This document shows positions 30,701 to 39,025 of a DNA stretch of 64,000 nt, in pieces. The DNA comes from Candidatus Devosia phytovorans (GTDB lineage Bacteria; Pseudomonadota; Alphaproteobacteria; Rhizobiales; Devosiaceae). Below the pieces are notes generated by a model. The model had not been told where the DNA came from. It saw nothing but the letters and a program-made list of their open reading frames with translations, and ran no database searches. Location: contig CP119312.1 of the NCBI GenBank assembly GCA_029202405.1, positions 3,291,001 to 3,355,000 of the forward strand, in the 5' to 3' direction. Both the position numbers and the translations under genes were made by a program. Each line of letters opens with the position of its first letter. Position 1 is the first letter of the stretch.

Positions 30701-33241
30701 CATGGTCATGGTGCCGATGAGCTTGCCGCCCTTGCCGTCCGTGACCCAGGTGGTGGTGACATCGAGGATATGGCCGACGCCATCGCCGTCGATCCAGATA
30801 GCCCTCACGGTGCCGTCCTGGCTGGCGGTGATGGACTTCAGTCCATCCGCACCGGCGTCGAAGTTGATCCGGCCGGAAACGGTTGCATCGCCGGCATCAT
30901 CGCCGGGGCCGCCCGGAATGCCGCGAAACTGCGCATCGTCGTCGAGCGCATTGCTCCTGTTGTCATAACGGACATTGCTGATCGCAGGCGCATCGTCCTC
31001 GAAGCGGATCTGGGCGGAAATATCGGCGGAAGCGGATTGAGCGTCATTGTCCCCGTCGGTCGCCGTGACCACGACATGCACGGCATTGGCGACGAGTGAA
31101 ACCACCTCGTCGGGGCTGCTGGCGTCAGCATGCTGCAGCGAGAGCCACTGCGCGATGGTAACCTTGCCGGTCGTCGCGTCGACATGAATGGCGATCGCGG
31201 CATCGCCGAGCATCTCGCCGTCCCAAACGCGGCCAACGACGAGATCGCCTTCGATTACGAGGACGATGGGCTGGCCCGCAGTGGTAAAGAGGCCGCTTTC
31301 TCCGTCGAGACCAAGAGACAGGCCGAAGACGAGGGCATTGCTGCTTGCCCGGCCATCGGCGCCGAAGTTGACGTCGACCGACACCAGCGCCTGGGTGCTC
31401 TGGGCATAACCGATGGCACCGTCGAAGAAGATCCTGGCCGCGGCAGGCACATCGGCGTCATTGCCCTTGCTGGCCACGTCGCTGAACAGCTGGGAAACTT
31501 TCAGGATCGACTTGACCACCTCGACGTCATTGTCGTCACGATCGCCGGTCGGACCGAAACGGTCCCACAGGGCGTTCTGCGGCCAGGCAGATTCGTCATG
31601 GGTGATCGTGTTGTCGGCGATCGCTGCAACGCTGATGACGGGAATATCGTCGTCAACGCTGACGGAGAACTGGCCATGGGCCAGGTCGCGGTCTGAATCC
31701 CTGGCGGTGAACTGCACCACGAGGTCGATATTGTCTTCATGGCCGCTGCTGCCTTCCGGCGCGGCCGCACGCAGCAGGACCGGGAACAGCCCTTCCTCTC
31801 CACCTTCCCCACCCGTCGGGGTGGTCTGGGAGGGATGATCAAGCTGGCCCAGCAACTGGAACTTGTAGCTGCCGGCGCCATCGTCGGAGAGCGAGATGCG
31901 GAAAACCCCGTAGGCGCCTTCACCCTCGCCGACCCAGCCGGTGAGGATCGTGCCATCGGGCGACAGAGCGAAGTTGAGTGGCCGACCGCCCGAGGTCAGG
32001 CCCCCATTAGCGGCGACAAAGGCGTCGAAATCGGCCTGGGAGAAAAAGACCGAACGGCCCACGCCATCCTGGGCGAAGCTGCCGTCCTCGTTGATACTAT
32101 CGGCGGCGTCGTAGTTGTCGGCACCCCAGCGGATATTGAGGCTGCCGACATAGGTCGCTTCCCCTGCCTCGTCTTCGCCATTGCCGCCGAGGTCATCGCC
32201 TTCGGCATGGTCACCGATGCCACCCGGCAGGCCATCCTCGTCGACAATGGCATTGTCGGGCGGACCGATTTCCGGGCTGTCGTCTTCAAGGCCGATGGTG
32301 ACGGTGGCGGTCGCCGTGCCGCCGCGGCCGTCATTGGCGGTCACGGTCAGGCCGAGGTTGACCACATCTTCGCCCTGCAGCGGATGATCGACCGGCTGCA
32401 GCAGCTGGATCGTTACCGTACCCGTTGGTCCGCCAATCTTGATGTCGAATACCGTGACGTCGCCGGCCTTGCCAATCAGATGATCGGTACCGACACCTTC
32501 CCAGGTAATCTCGACGCCATTGGAGGTGAACGGTGCAGTGGGCGCGCCGAAGGTGAAGCTCAATCCATCGCCGTCGGGATCGGATGCACCAAGATCGATC
32601 GTATAGCTGGTGCTGTTGGAGAAATCCGAGCCGACGGGATTGGAGTCGGGCAGGCCATCGGACAGGCCTTCTTCGGAGAGGGTGAAACCAAAGGCGCCCT
32701 GACCGAAAATGCCGGTGCCGAAGACCGGGCGCCCGTTGGCCGGGAAATATTCCTCGATGGTCTGGTCTTCAAAGCTCAGTTCGGTCGGGGGCAGCAGGTC
32801 GCCGATGTCGAAGGCGTCGCCAATGCCGCCGACGGGCACTTCGAAATTGCCACCCGAACCATTGGCAGTGCCGGCTTCGGGGCCGGCCGCGGCTTCGATG
32901 CCATTGGCTTCAAACAGCGCAGCGACGGCCTGGGGCGGAATTTCGACCGTACCGATGAAGATGGTCAGCCCCTGGATGGCGCCTTCCGGTACGACGATGA
33001 TCGAACCGTCGGGCTGGACGAACTCAAGATCCGTGCCATTGACGCGGGGCTGGTCCACGCTGGCGGTCAGCGGCAGGCGGAGGATATTGCCGTCTTCAAC
33101 CTCGATCACCAGGCGGGTGGGTTCGTCAGCGGCCGTTTCGATCGGGGCGGACACATCGGCCTGCGCGACCAGGACCACCGGAGAATTGAGCGCACCAGTT
33201 TCAGCCGAAACCAGTTCTTCGCCGCGAATGCTTTCTACCAT
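27704..33241 (-). CDS. Large RTX adhesin with N-terminal retention module (LapA-like), type I secreted
   Basis: An 1845-residue surface protein. Residues 1 to about 125 form a beta-rich retention module (VEDGNILRLPL, FVQPDGSIIVVPEGA, IPPQAVAALFEANG), ending in the possible LapG site AAAG at 117-120. Roughly 1400 residues of acidic, Asp-rich tandem domains follow, of the VCBS/T1SS-143 type. They carry recurring DGDGD calcium loops and LTVTATDGDND- or YTVTDGDGD-like ends. Near the C-terminus are about seven GGxGxDxL RTX nonapeptides (DNA 27998-28240) and an uncleaved secretion signal ending DHDFTIKVI. The ATG at 33241 has GGGGGA upstream. Transporter genes lie just upstream on the same strand. 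It should anchor in the TolC-like pore until cut by the LapG-like protease. Confidence 0.92.
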   Translation of the reverse strand: MVESIRGEELVSAETGALNSPVVLVAQADVSAPIETAADEPTRLVIEVEDGNILRLPLTASVDQPRVNGTDLEFVQPDGSIIVVPEGAIQGLTIFIGTVEIPPQAVAALFEANGIEAAAGPEAGTANGSGGNFEVPVGGIGDAFDIGDLLPPTELSFEDQTIEEYFPANGRPVFGTGIFGQGAFGFTLSEEGLSDGLPDSNPVGSDFSNSTSYTIDLGASDPDGDGLSFTFGAPTAPFTSNGVEITWEGVGTDHLIGKAGDVTVFDIKIGGPTGTVTIQLLQPVDHPLQGEDVVNLGLTVTANDGRGGTATATVTIGLEDDSPEIGPPDNAIVDEDGLPGGIGDHAEGDDLGGNGEDEAGEATYVGSLNIRWGADNYDAADSINEDGSFAQDGVGRSVFFSQADFDAFVAANGGLTSGGRPLNFALSPDGTILTGWVGEGEGAYGVFRISLSDDGAGSYKFQLLGQLDHPSQTTPTGGEGGEEGLFPVLLRAAAPEGSSGHEDNIDLVVQFTARDSDRDLAHGQFSVSVDDDIPVISVAAIADNTITHDESAWPQNALWDRFGPTGDRDDNDVEVVKSILKVSQLFSDVASKGNDADVPAAARIFFDGAIGYAQSTQALVSVDVNFGADGRASSNALVFGLSLGLDGESGLFTTAGQPIVLVIEGDLVVGRVWDGEMLGDAAIAIHVDATTGKVTIAQWLSLQHADASSPDEVVSLVANAVHVVVTATDGDNDAQSASADISAQIRFEDDAPAISNVRYDNRSNALDDDAQFRGIPGGPGDDAGDATVSGRINFDAGADGLKSITASQDGTVRAIWIDGDGVGHILDVTTTWVTDGKGGKLIGTMTMGESTREVFELSIDKDGRFTLTMSAPLAHPGQDDPATEGQDVVYEDNLPLNFNYIITDGDGDAAGGKLGFSVDDDTPEFINGGVENNDIEVLGQSVSGLVNAAFGADGQSVDKGLFISTNSVLKIDDQQIDGAREEYSNNYRTLTGYIDGEKVYELTVNLNGTYTFTQFKRIDGFGQLNFQFGATDGDGDQQFAGFAIKLYDNAPPSVVIDTGNRNFENDVVNESGLATGSNPGAGHIATGAIVIGDADGLTDIDSVTISGAGSQTRSPADWVGKTIVGNYGTLTITSVSDGRISYSYELTSPTNDHPVAVEFDRFDVSVSDGKESAATAIYIEIADDVPTAVADTGYTVTEDAAGANLVSGNVLSNDVVGADGPASFVGWAAANAAQVTELSKYGTLIQGSDGSWSFTLDNGRAETQALGADFSQDFTLAYTMRDADGDESSAALTITVKGAADSAAVVTRGDVDLGVLEAGLPTGTAHDGSHVGMGTFNVSATDGIRTVVIGTTSFTLAQIQAFATTNGLVDTGEGVLRFTAYAGSASAGTISYSYTLKAAINSATHDGASDAGFSDNLNITVNGIGGTTATDNLNIYVIDDVPVLANDSNALAFAQKLTAGGKGAASANGNLLDNDDLGADSGRITKLVGWKDDTDTTSRNGFEVDGRYGKLVVQVDGSYVYTQTTNGSGLPKGARETFTYTVTDGDGDRVSANLVIDLTVNKAPTDIVWEGIAPSDDALPGRGMQIATLVAVDPDHAKGFTYALVEKESAANYSVNATTGAVFRTGSAMPEGDDHHLTIRVTDPAGASYVKTFDIATGSNSAARWHGDMLIGALHDDVIYGGKGDDSVFGWRDDDTLYGQAGDDFLSGGEGNDTLFGGAGDDFLTGGDGDDILIGGLGNDTLFGGAGSDTFVFAETGASNRDLIADFDITSDEIDLSALLDGDKVGGGDVDRFVQVVEKGADAVLQVSTNGNDHWSDVAVLSGHGTHDTPIDIKIDDHDFTIKVI
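27998..28240 (-). repeat. RTX nonapeptide repeat block of the adhesin
   Basis: The translated block has consecutive units such as IYGGKGDDS, LYGQAGDDF, LSGGEGNDT, LFGGAGDDF, LTGGDGDDI and LIGGLGNDT. These are calcium-binding GGxGxDxUx repeats that fold as a beta-roll after export by type I secretion. At DNA level the units are diverged, so this is not a simple tandem repeat. Confidence 0.9.
32882..32893 (-). other. Putative LapG cleavage motif (Ala-Ala-Ala-Gly) in the adhesin
   Basis: These codons encode adhesin residues 117-120, AAAG, right after the retention module and before a Gly/Asn-rich linker. Known LapG substrates are cut inside T/P/A-A-A-G at a similar distance from the N-terminus (about residue 108 in Pseudomonas LapA). 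The expected cut is between residues 118 and 119. This is inferred from motif and position. Confidence 0.6.
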
Positions 33242-33328
33242 GACTATCCCCCAGACCACGCAGAGTGGTTAATTGAGGGTAAACATATATTGGCAGAACA
33301 ACGCTCACAATTGTTGGCACCAGCTTAA

Positions 33329-33346
33329 AGCATATCGCGATATGCT
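33329..33346. promoter_or_regulatory. 18-bp perfect palindrome upstream of the adhesin gene
   Basis: agcatatcgcgatatgct is its own reverse complement over all 18 bases. It lies 88 bp upstream of the adhesin start and 64 bp downstream of the stop of the ribbon-helix-helix gene. Dimers of such regulators bind palindromes, so it is a candidate operator controlling the adhesin. A longer reading adds partial symmetry outside (CCAGC to the left, GG to the right). Confidence 0.5.
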
Positions 33347-33409
33347 GGACTTGTTGTTATTCGTTTAACCTTAACTGCTCTGACATATCTGAATATGCGA
33401 TCGAACAAG

Positions 33410-34027
33410 TCAGCTGATAATAAAACCAATCAGGACATTGGCTGGAGCCGGCGGTGGAATGACGATGCGGGCATGGGTGCGCCGCTCGTGATTGTCGACC
33501 TGGATTGAGAGGCCGCACTCGATCGCGGTCCCAGGTTCGAGCTCGGCGAACAGGGCCTCAGCCGGACGATCGAGCTTGAGCTGGGCTTTGTCGACCGGGC
33601 CGGAGCGCGCCAGGACGGTCCGGATATAGCGCACGAATTCGTCGTTGACCCGCACCAGATGCTTGTTGCGATCGAGGGCAAAGCTGGGCGTCGGCGCCAT
33701 CTGCATCAGCTTGACCACGGCCATGGGCGCCGAGAGCGGGGCAAGGCGCTCCGCATCGTCGAGCAGGCGCTTGACCACGACGCTGCGCAGCCCGCTCGAC
33801 AGATTGGTGCCGTCGGCACGCGCCTGGCCCAGCATTTCGCGCACCATGTCGGGCGTCTTGCGGTTCTGCCGCCTGGCCATATGGGCAATGGCATCCCAGA
33901 ACACGGATTCCAGCCGCAGGGCCTGGCGGCCATCTGGCGTGGACACGGTGCGGAAGATCGGCGTGGACCAGTGTTTTTCGCTGTCCGAGGCCGGCTCGAT
34001 GCCGAAGGTATCCTGCTCAGCGCTCAA
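33410..34027 (-). CDS. Ribbon-helix-helix regulator with PAS-like C-terminal domain
   Basis: A 205-residue protein. Residues about 34-70 (RLESVFWDAIAHMARRQNRK, then TPDMVREMLGQAR) match the RHH_4 DNA-binding family common in Rhizobiales. The second half begins PSFALDRNKHLVRVNDEFV, a PAS-like opening, and ends in beta strands. The start is a TTG at 34027, decided by AGGAGG about 6 nt upstream inside the end of the HlyD gene, with which it overlaps by 11 bases. It is therefore last in the exporter operon and directly upstream of the adhesin gene. It probably regulates adhesin expression. The input sensed by the PAS-like part is unknown. Confidence 0.75.
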   Translation of the reverse strand: MSAEQDTFGIEPASDSEKHWSTPIFRTVSTPDGRQALRLESVFWDAIAHMARRQNRKTPDMVREMLGQARADGTNLSSGLRSVVVKRLLDDAERLAPLSAPMAVVKLMQMAPTPSFALDRNKHLVRVNDEFVRYIRTVLARSGPVDKAQLKLDRPAEALFAELEPGTAIECGLSIQVDNHERRTHARIVIPPPAPANVLIGFIIS

Positions 34028-35348
34028 TGAGCGCCTCCTGCTGCACCTTGTTGATGGGCTTGAGCAGATATTGGAGGATGGAGTGCTTGCCGGTGATGAT
34101 GTCGACCGTCGTCACCATGCCCGGCAGGATGGCCAGTTCCTGGCCGCGATAGTCGAGCGTGGTCTTTTCAGCGCGAACGGTCACCAGGTAGTAGGTCTCG
34201 CGCGTCTGCTCATCGACGATGGAATTGGCCGAGACATTGTCGACCACGCCTTCGAGCCCGCCATAGACGGAGAAGTCATAGGCAGTGAACTTGATGCGGG
34301 CGAGCTGGCCGGGAATGACGAAGGCCACGTCGGACGGCTTGAGCCGCGCTTCGACCAGCAGGAAGTCCGATTTCGGCACGATATCGAGTACGCGGGATCC
34401 GGCATTGACCACGGCGCCGATGGTGGTGAGGTCGATGCTGTTGACCACGCCATCGACGGGCGAGCGCAGTTCGGTGCGGGTGACGCGGTCGGTGGCGCCG
34501 CGCAATTGCTGGGTGGCACTGGCGAGTTCCGCCCGGCGCAGGGTGAGTTCGGAGAGGGCTTCCTGGCGAAACTGCTGCTCGGCCTGATCCATCTGCAACT
34601 GCGCCTCGCGCAGCGCGGCGGTGAGACGAGCGCTGCTCTCGTCGCTGCCGGCGATCTGGCCGGAGAGATCGGCCACTTCGCCCTGCAGGGCCAGAAGATC
34701 GGTCTGGGCGGCGAGGCCGCGCGCCGCCATGGGGGCGATCAGGTCGAGACGCTGCTGGGCCACGCCAAGATTGCCCTCAAGGCGCAACTTGTTGGCCGCG
34801 ACTTCATTGAGTTCGCGCTGGCGCTGCTCGACGCGCTGCGCCAGCACATCCTTGCTGCTGGCAAGGCTCGCGAGCCGTGACTTCAGCAGGTCGACCTCGG
34901 CGGCACAGACATCGGGCGCCTGGGCGGCGACCTCGTCGGCACAGACATAGTCAGCCACCGTCAGGCCGAAGCTTTCGACGCGCAGCCGCTCGACCTGGGC
35001 CTGCAGCGCCAGGACACGCGCCTCGACTTCGCCGGCAGATGAGGCCGTCGTCGTGTCATCGAGCCGGATCAGCAATTGGCCGGCGGTCACCTGTTCGCCC
35101 GAACGGACCAGGATGTCGGTGACAACACCGGCTTCGGCGCTCTGGACCACCTGGATCTTGCCCGAAGGAATGACCTTGCCTTCGGCGCGGCTGATCTGGT
35201 CGACCTCGGCCCAATTGGCCCAGAGCAGGAAGGCCAGCAGCACGCCGACGACGAGCAGGATGATATAGCTCCAGGCGCGCGGCGGCTTGTCGAGCGCCAG
35301 ATGATAGGGCCTGTTCCTGGCCTCGCCCTTGGGCCGGTGGAAGTTCAT
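34017..35348 (-). CDS. HlyD-family type I secretion membrane fusion protein
   Basis: A 443-residue periplasmic adaptor. It has one N-terminal membrane helix (SYIILLVVGVLLAFLLWANW) and a lipoyl/barrel-sandwich half (VVTDILVRSGEQVTAGQLLI). A long coiled-coil hairpin (about residues 110-280, rich in Leu, Gln and Arg) follows, then the second lipoyl half and a beta-barrel (TELRSPVDGVVNSI). Its length is typical of LapC/HlyD adaptors. It links the ABC exporter to the TolC pore for export of the RTX adhesin. Its start overlaps the ABC gene by 4 bases. Confidence 0.94.
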   Translation of the reverse strand: MNFHRPKGEARNRPYHLALDKPPRAWSYIILLVVGVLLAFLLWANWAEVDQISRAEGKVIPSGKIQVVQSAEAGVVTDILVRSGEQVTAGQLLIRLDDTTTASSAGEVEARVLALQAQVERLRVESFGLTVADYVCADEVAAQAPDVCAAEVDLLKSRLASLASSKDVLAQRVEQRQRELNEVAANKLRLEGNLGVAQQRLDLIAPMAARGLAAQTDLLALQGEVADLSGQIAGSDESSARLTAALREAQLQMDQAEQQFRQEALSELTLRRAELASATQQLRGATDRVTRTELRSPVDGVVNSIDLTTIGAVVNAGSRVLDIVPKSDFLLVEARLKPSDVAFVIPGQLARIKFTAYDFSVYGGLEGVVDNVSANSIVDEQTRETYYLVTVRAEKTTLDYRGQELAILPGMVTTVDIITGKHSILQYLLKPINKVQQEALIER

Positions 35349-37486
35349 GCGCTCTCCCCGCGGGCCCGGAGTTGCGCCAGCACCTCGTCCTTGGGGCCGT
35401 CGGCGACGAGCCGCCCGTTATCGACCACCATCAGCCGCGTCACCAGCGAGAGCAGGCTATAGCGATGGGTGGCAATCAGCACGGTCTGGTCGGGCATGAG
35501 GCTGGCTTCGAGGTGCCGGATCAATTGCCGTTCGGTGGCGAGGTCCATCGAGCTCGAGGGTTCGTCGAGGAACATGATCTTGGGCTCGACGAGCATGGCG
35601 CGGGCCAAAGCAATCGCCTGGCGCTGGCCGCCCGAGAGCAGCACACCACGCTCGCCCACCGGCATGTCATAGCCTTGGGGATGGCGCGAGACGAAGTCTT
35701 CCACGCCGGCCTTGCGCGCGGCAGCCAGCACGCGCGCCTCGCTGGCCGTGGGGTCGCTCATCATGATGTTGTCGCGTACGGAGCCGTTGAAGATTTCCGG
35801 ATCCTGCACGACAAGACCCACGGCGCGGCGCAGGTCGTCGGGATGATATTGATCGATGTCGATACCATCGATCGACACTTCGCCTTCGGTGGCGCGGTGG
35901 AAATTGACCAGCAGGCGCCCGATCGTCGTCTTGCCCGAACCGATGCGGCCGATGATGCCGATCTTTTCGCCCGGCTTGATCGAGAAGGAGACGCCGTCGA
36001 GCACGAAGACCTTGCTGCCCGGATAGGCGAACCGCACCTTGTTGAGCGTGATCCGGCCGGCCTGCACCACGCGCTGCACCACGCCCTGCCCGCGCGGCCG
36101 TTCGTCGGGCAGCTTCATGATGGCGTCGACCGTGGCATAGGCCTCCATGGCGGTGCGTGCCCGCAGGAGCGTCGCGGCGATCATGCCGATGGGGGCGATC
36201 AGGCGGTTGGACAGCATCATGGCGGCAATGATGGCGCCGGTCGTGACATCGCCCGAGGTAAAGGCATAGGAGCCGCCGACGATGATGCCGACCAGCGAGA
36301 GCTGGGACAGGGCCGCCGTGGTGTTGGTGGCGATGGACTGCAGCATGCGCAGCTGGTCCTGGGTATGGGAGGAGGCCAGCACGGCCGCTTCCCAGCGGCG
36401 CAGCAATTGCCCCTCGGCGCGCGAGGCTTTGACCGTCTGGGCGCCGGTCAGCGCTTCCACCAGCACGGAATTGCGGGCCGAGGATTCCGCCAGCGCCGAT
36501 TTGACCGCGCGACCGGAGAGCACGCCGACCACCAGCGTCATGACCAGCGCGATGACGCCAGCGATCAATGGGAAGACCACGAGCCAGCCGACGAGCACGG
36601 CAATGATATAGGCGAAGATCCCCAGGAACAGCACGTCGACAAACATGACCAGCGTGCTGGCCGCCACGAACTCGCGCAGCACTTCATATTGCCCGATGCG
36701 GCTGACAAAGGCGCCCGTCGAATTGGGCCGCGAGGACATGGGCGTGTTGAGCACGCGATCGAACAGCGCCGAGGAGAGGCGGAAATCGATGGCGCGGCCG
36801 ACGAATTCGATGACGCCGGCCCGGGCCAGCTTGAGCAGCAGGTCAAAGACCGCCACCAGCGCTATGCCGATGGCCAGCACCCAGAGCGTGGTCTGCGCCG
36901 AATTGGGCAACACACGGTCATAGACATTCATGGTGAAGAGCGGAAAGGCGATGGCGAAGATATTGATGAAGGCCGCCGCCAGCAGGACGTAGACGATGCT
37001 GACGGCATGGCCTTGCACCGCCGACCAGAACCAGTGCCCGGTCCGGGCAAAGCGATGGCCAGACTGCTCCTGCACATTGTCGAAATTGGGCGAGACCAGC
37101 AGCAGGCTCGCCGAGCGGCGGGCATCGAGCTGTTTGGCATCCATGTTGATCTCGCCGCCAAGCAGCGGATCATAGACGCGATACATGCGCCGACCGACCC
37201 TCGACAGCACCACCAGCGGCGCGCGATCGCCCGGCAGCAGCATGGCGGGAAAGTCGAAATCCTTGAGCCGCGCCAAGGCTTCCTGCACTGGTCGCGCGGT
37301 GATGCCGACCCGACCGAGCGACGCTTGGACCAGCCCCACATCCATCACGCCATTCTGCAGCGGCAGGCCGGCCGTCAGTGTCGCTGGTGAATCGGACTTC
37401 CGCCAGGCCCGCGCAATAAAGCGAATGCAGTCAAGGACAGGGTCCTGATGCGTCGGCTCAGCATCGACGGAAGTAACGGCGGACAT
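35345..37486 (-). CDS. Type I secretion ABC transporter (LapB/LssB type)
   Basis: A 713-residue exporter. Residues 1 to about 125 form a C39-like domain without the catalytic Cys-His pair, as in LapB/LssB transporters that do not cut their substrate. Five or six membrane helices follow. The ATPase has Walker A GRIGSGKTT, the signature LLSGGQRQAIALARAML, Walker B IMFLDEPSSSMD and the switch histidine in LIATHR. It drives export of the RTX adhesin with the HlyD and TolC proteins encoded beside it. The ATG at 37486 is chosen because it begins the alignable region; upstream ribosome-binding signals are weak. Confidence 0.93.
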   Translation of the reverse strand: MSAVTSVDAEPTHQDPVLDCIRFIARAWRKSDSPATLTAGLPLQNGVMDVGLVQASLGRVGITARPVQEALARLKDFDFPAMLLPGDRAPLVVLSRVGRRMYRVYDPLLGGEINMDAKQLDARRSASLLLVSPNFDNVQEQSGHRFARTGHWFWSAVQGHAVSIVYVLLAAAFINIFAIAFPLFTMNVYDRVLPNSAQTTLWVLAIGIALVAVFDLLLKLARAGVIEFVGRAIDFRLSSALFDRVLNTPMSSRPNSTGAFVSRIGQYEVLREFVAASTLVMFVDVLFLGIFAYIIAVLVGWLVVFPLIAGVIALVMTLVVGVLSGRAVKSALAESSARNSVLVEALTGAQTVKASRAEGQLLRRWEAAVLASSHTQDQLRMLQSIATNTTAALSQLSLVGIIVGGSYAFTSGDVTTGAIIAAMMLSNRLIAPIGMIAATLLRARTAMEAYATVDAIMKLPDERPRGQGVVQRVVQAGRITLNKVRFAYPGSKVFVLDGVSFSIKPGEKIGIIGRIGSGKTTIGRLLVNFHRATEGEVSIDGIDIDQYHPDDLRRAVGLVVQDPEIFNGSVRDNIMMSDPTASEARVLAAARKAGVEDFVSRHPQGYDMPVGERGVLLSGGQRQAIALARAMLVEPKIMFLDEPSSSMDLATERQLIRHLEASLMPDQTVLIATHRYSLLSLVTRLMVVDNGRLVADGPKDEVLAQLRARGESA

Positions 37487-37597
37487 GATCAGACCGCCGC
37501 CCAAGCAATGCACATGGGCATGATCACCATTTGGGTCACAACACTTTGGCTATTAAAGCATAGAGGCAGCCCGGCGGCGATGAATGGCTGCCAGGAC

Positions 37598-39001
37598 TTA
37601 GTTGCCGTTTGTCGGCAGGGTTAATGGCTTGAGCGCACGCGGCTCGGACTCCTGCCACGACGGAATGTCGAGAGCGGAGCGCGTTCCGGCGCTGGCGCTC
37701 TGGTGCGGCCTGGCGCCCATGAAGCCGAGCAGGTCGCCACCGGAGGCGAGCACGCGATATTCGGCAAACATCACGCTATAGCGGGCCGTCTCGCGCAGGA
37801 TCTGCACGTTGAAACGGGTGTTCTGCGCGTCGAGCACATCGAGCAGCGAGCGATCGCCGATATTGAACTGATCACGATAGGAGGCCACCAGCTCGGCCGA
37901 GGAATTGAGCTGCTGGTCATAGACACGGGCCAGTTCGCCCTGGCTGGCGAGGCGCAGCCAGGATTCGCGAACGGCCTGTTCCACTTCGCGCACGGTCTGG
38001 TCGAAGGAGAGCTTGGCTTCGCTTTCGCGGCGCAGTTCTTCCTGCACCTGCGCATCGCGGATGCCGCCATCATAGATGTTCCAGCGCATCGAGAGGCCGA
38101 CGCGCGCATCGCTGTTCCAGCCGTCGGTGCCCGAGATGTCGTAGCCCGTGCCGACGCGGCCTTCGAGCGACAGTTTCGGGAAGAGCGCGGACTCGGCCTG
38201 ATCGACGAGGGCCGAGGCCGCATCGATATCGGCGCCGGCCGACAGGGTGCGCGGATTGTTGAGCACGGAATTGGCAATGGCCAGTTCGAGCGACCCGGGA
38301 ATGGCCGAGGCGGCGCGGGCCGGCGCGCTGACGGCGCCCGGCATGACGCCAACGAAGGTCTTGAACTCGATCTGGGCGGCGGCGAGCTCGACACCGGCTT
38401 CGGTCAGGCGGGCGCGGGCCGCAGCCAGGCGTTCGATCGACTGGAAACGATCGGCTTCGGTCAACTGGCCGCTGTCGATGGAACTGGCCACGTCATTGAC
38501 GATGCCTTCGTGGAAGGCGACGTTCTGGCGGGTCAGTTCGACGATCTGCTGCTGCAGCAGGACCTGATAATAGACGCGGACGATCTGCAGGGCGATGAAT
38601 TCGCTGCGCTCGAGCACGCGGTAGGAGGCGCTGTCGACGCGCGAGGACTGGCGCGCCACTTCGCTGTCGCGGAAGCCGCCGTCGAACAGATCCCAGGTCG
38701 CCGAAAGACCAACCTGCGATGGATAAAGGCCCTCGTCGTCGATGCCCTGGGCACGACGGGTCGGATTGTCCACCAGCTGCACGCCGACCGAAGCGTCGAG
38801 ATCGACGCGGGGGGCGTAAAGGCCCTGCGCCTGGCGCAGTTCAAAGCCGGTCGCATCGTGATTGGCGATGGCCTGGCCGATTTCGGGATTGCTTTCGAGC
38901 GCGATCTGCACCGCCTCGTTGAGACCCATGGCATTGACCATGGCCGGCGTCAGCAGTGCCACGCCCGACAGCAGAACGGCCTTGAGAAGTTTGGTCTTCA
39001 T
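37598..39001 (-). CDS. tolC: TolC-family outer membrane efflux protein
   Basis: A 467-residue outer membrane channel subunit with a clear signal peptide (cut after MVNA). The two repeats of the family are visible: LNEAVQIALESNPEIGQA near residue 28 and its counterpart ELAIANSVLNNPRTLSAGAD at mid-protein. Each is followed by long amphipathic helices. YRDQFNIGDRSLLDVLDAQN is the typical C-terminal block of AggA/LapE channels in adhesin secretion. It lies 111 bp upstream of the ABC gene, on the same strand. Confidence 0.94.
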   Translation of the reverse strand: MKTKLLKAVLLSGVALLTPAMVNAMGLNEAVQIALESNPEIGQAIANHDATGFELRQAQGLYAPRVDLDASVGVQLVDNPTRRAQGIDDEGLYPSQVGLSATWDLFDGGFRDSEVARQSSRVDSASYRVLERSEFIALQIVRVYYQVLLQQQIVELTRQNVAFHEGIVNDVASSIDSGQLTEADRFQSIERLAAARARLTEAGVELAAAQIEFKTFVGVMPGAVSAPARAASAIPGSLELAIANSVLNNPRTLSAGADIDAASALVDQAESALFPKLSLEGRVGTGYDISGTDGWNSDARVGLSMRWNIYDGGIRDAQVQEELRRESEAKLSFDQTVREVEQAVRESWLRLASQGELARVYDQQLNSSAELVASYRDQFNIGDRSLLDVLDAQNTRFNVQILRETARYSVMFAEYRVLASGGDLLGFMGARPHQSASAGTRSALDIPSWQESEPRALKPLTLPTNGN

Positions 39002-39025
39002 TGTTGTTTTCCTGCAGACGCCCGC

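Noticed and set aside
27728..31099. A 1123-codon open frame on the plus strand opposite the RTX adhesin
   Set aside because: No domain is visible and the composition looks like the reverse reading of Asp/Gly-rich repeats. The minus strand has the retention module, calcium repeats and secretion signal.
35372..37390. A 672-codon plus-strand open frame opposite the type I ABC transporter
   Set aside because: Low-complexity His/Arg/Gly translation without any family match. The opposite strand has Walker and signature motifs.
35345..37486. A bacteriocin-type exporter with active C39 peptidase
   Set aside because: The N-terminal domain lacks the catalytic Cys/His pair, and the adjacent substrate is an RTX adhesin without a double-glycine leader, so it is a LapB-type exporter.
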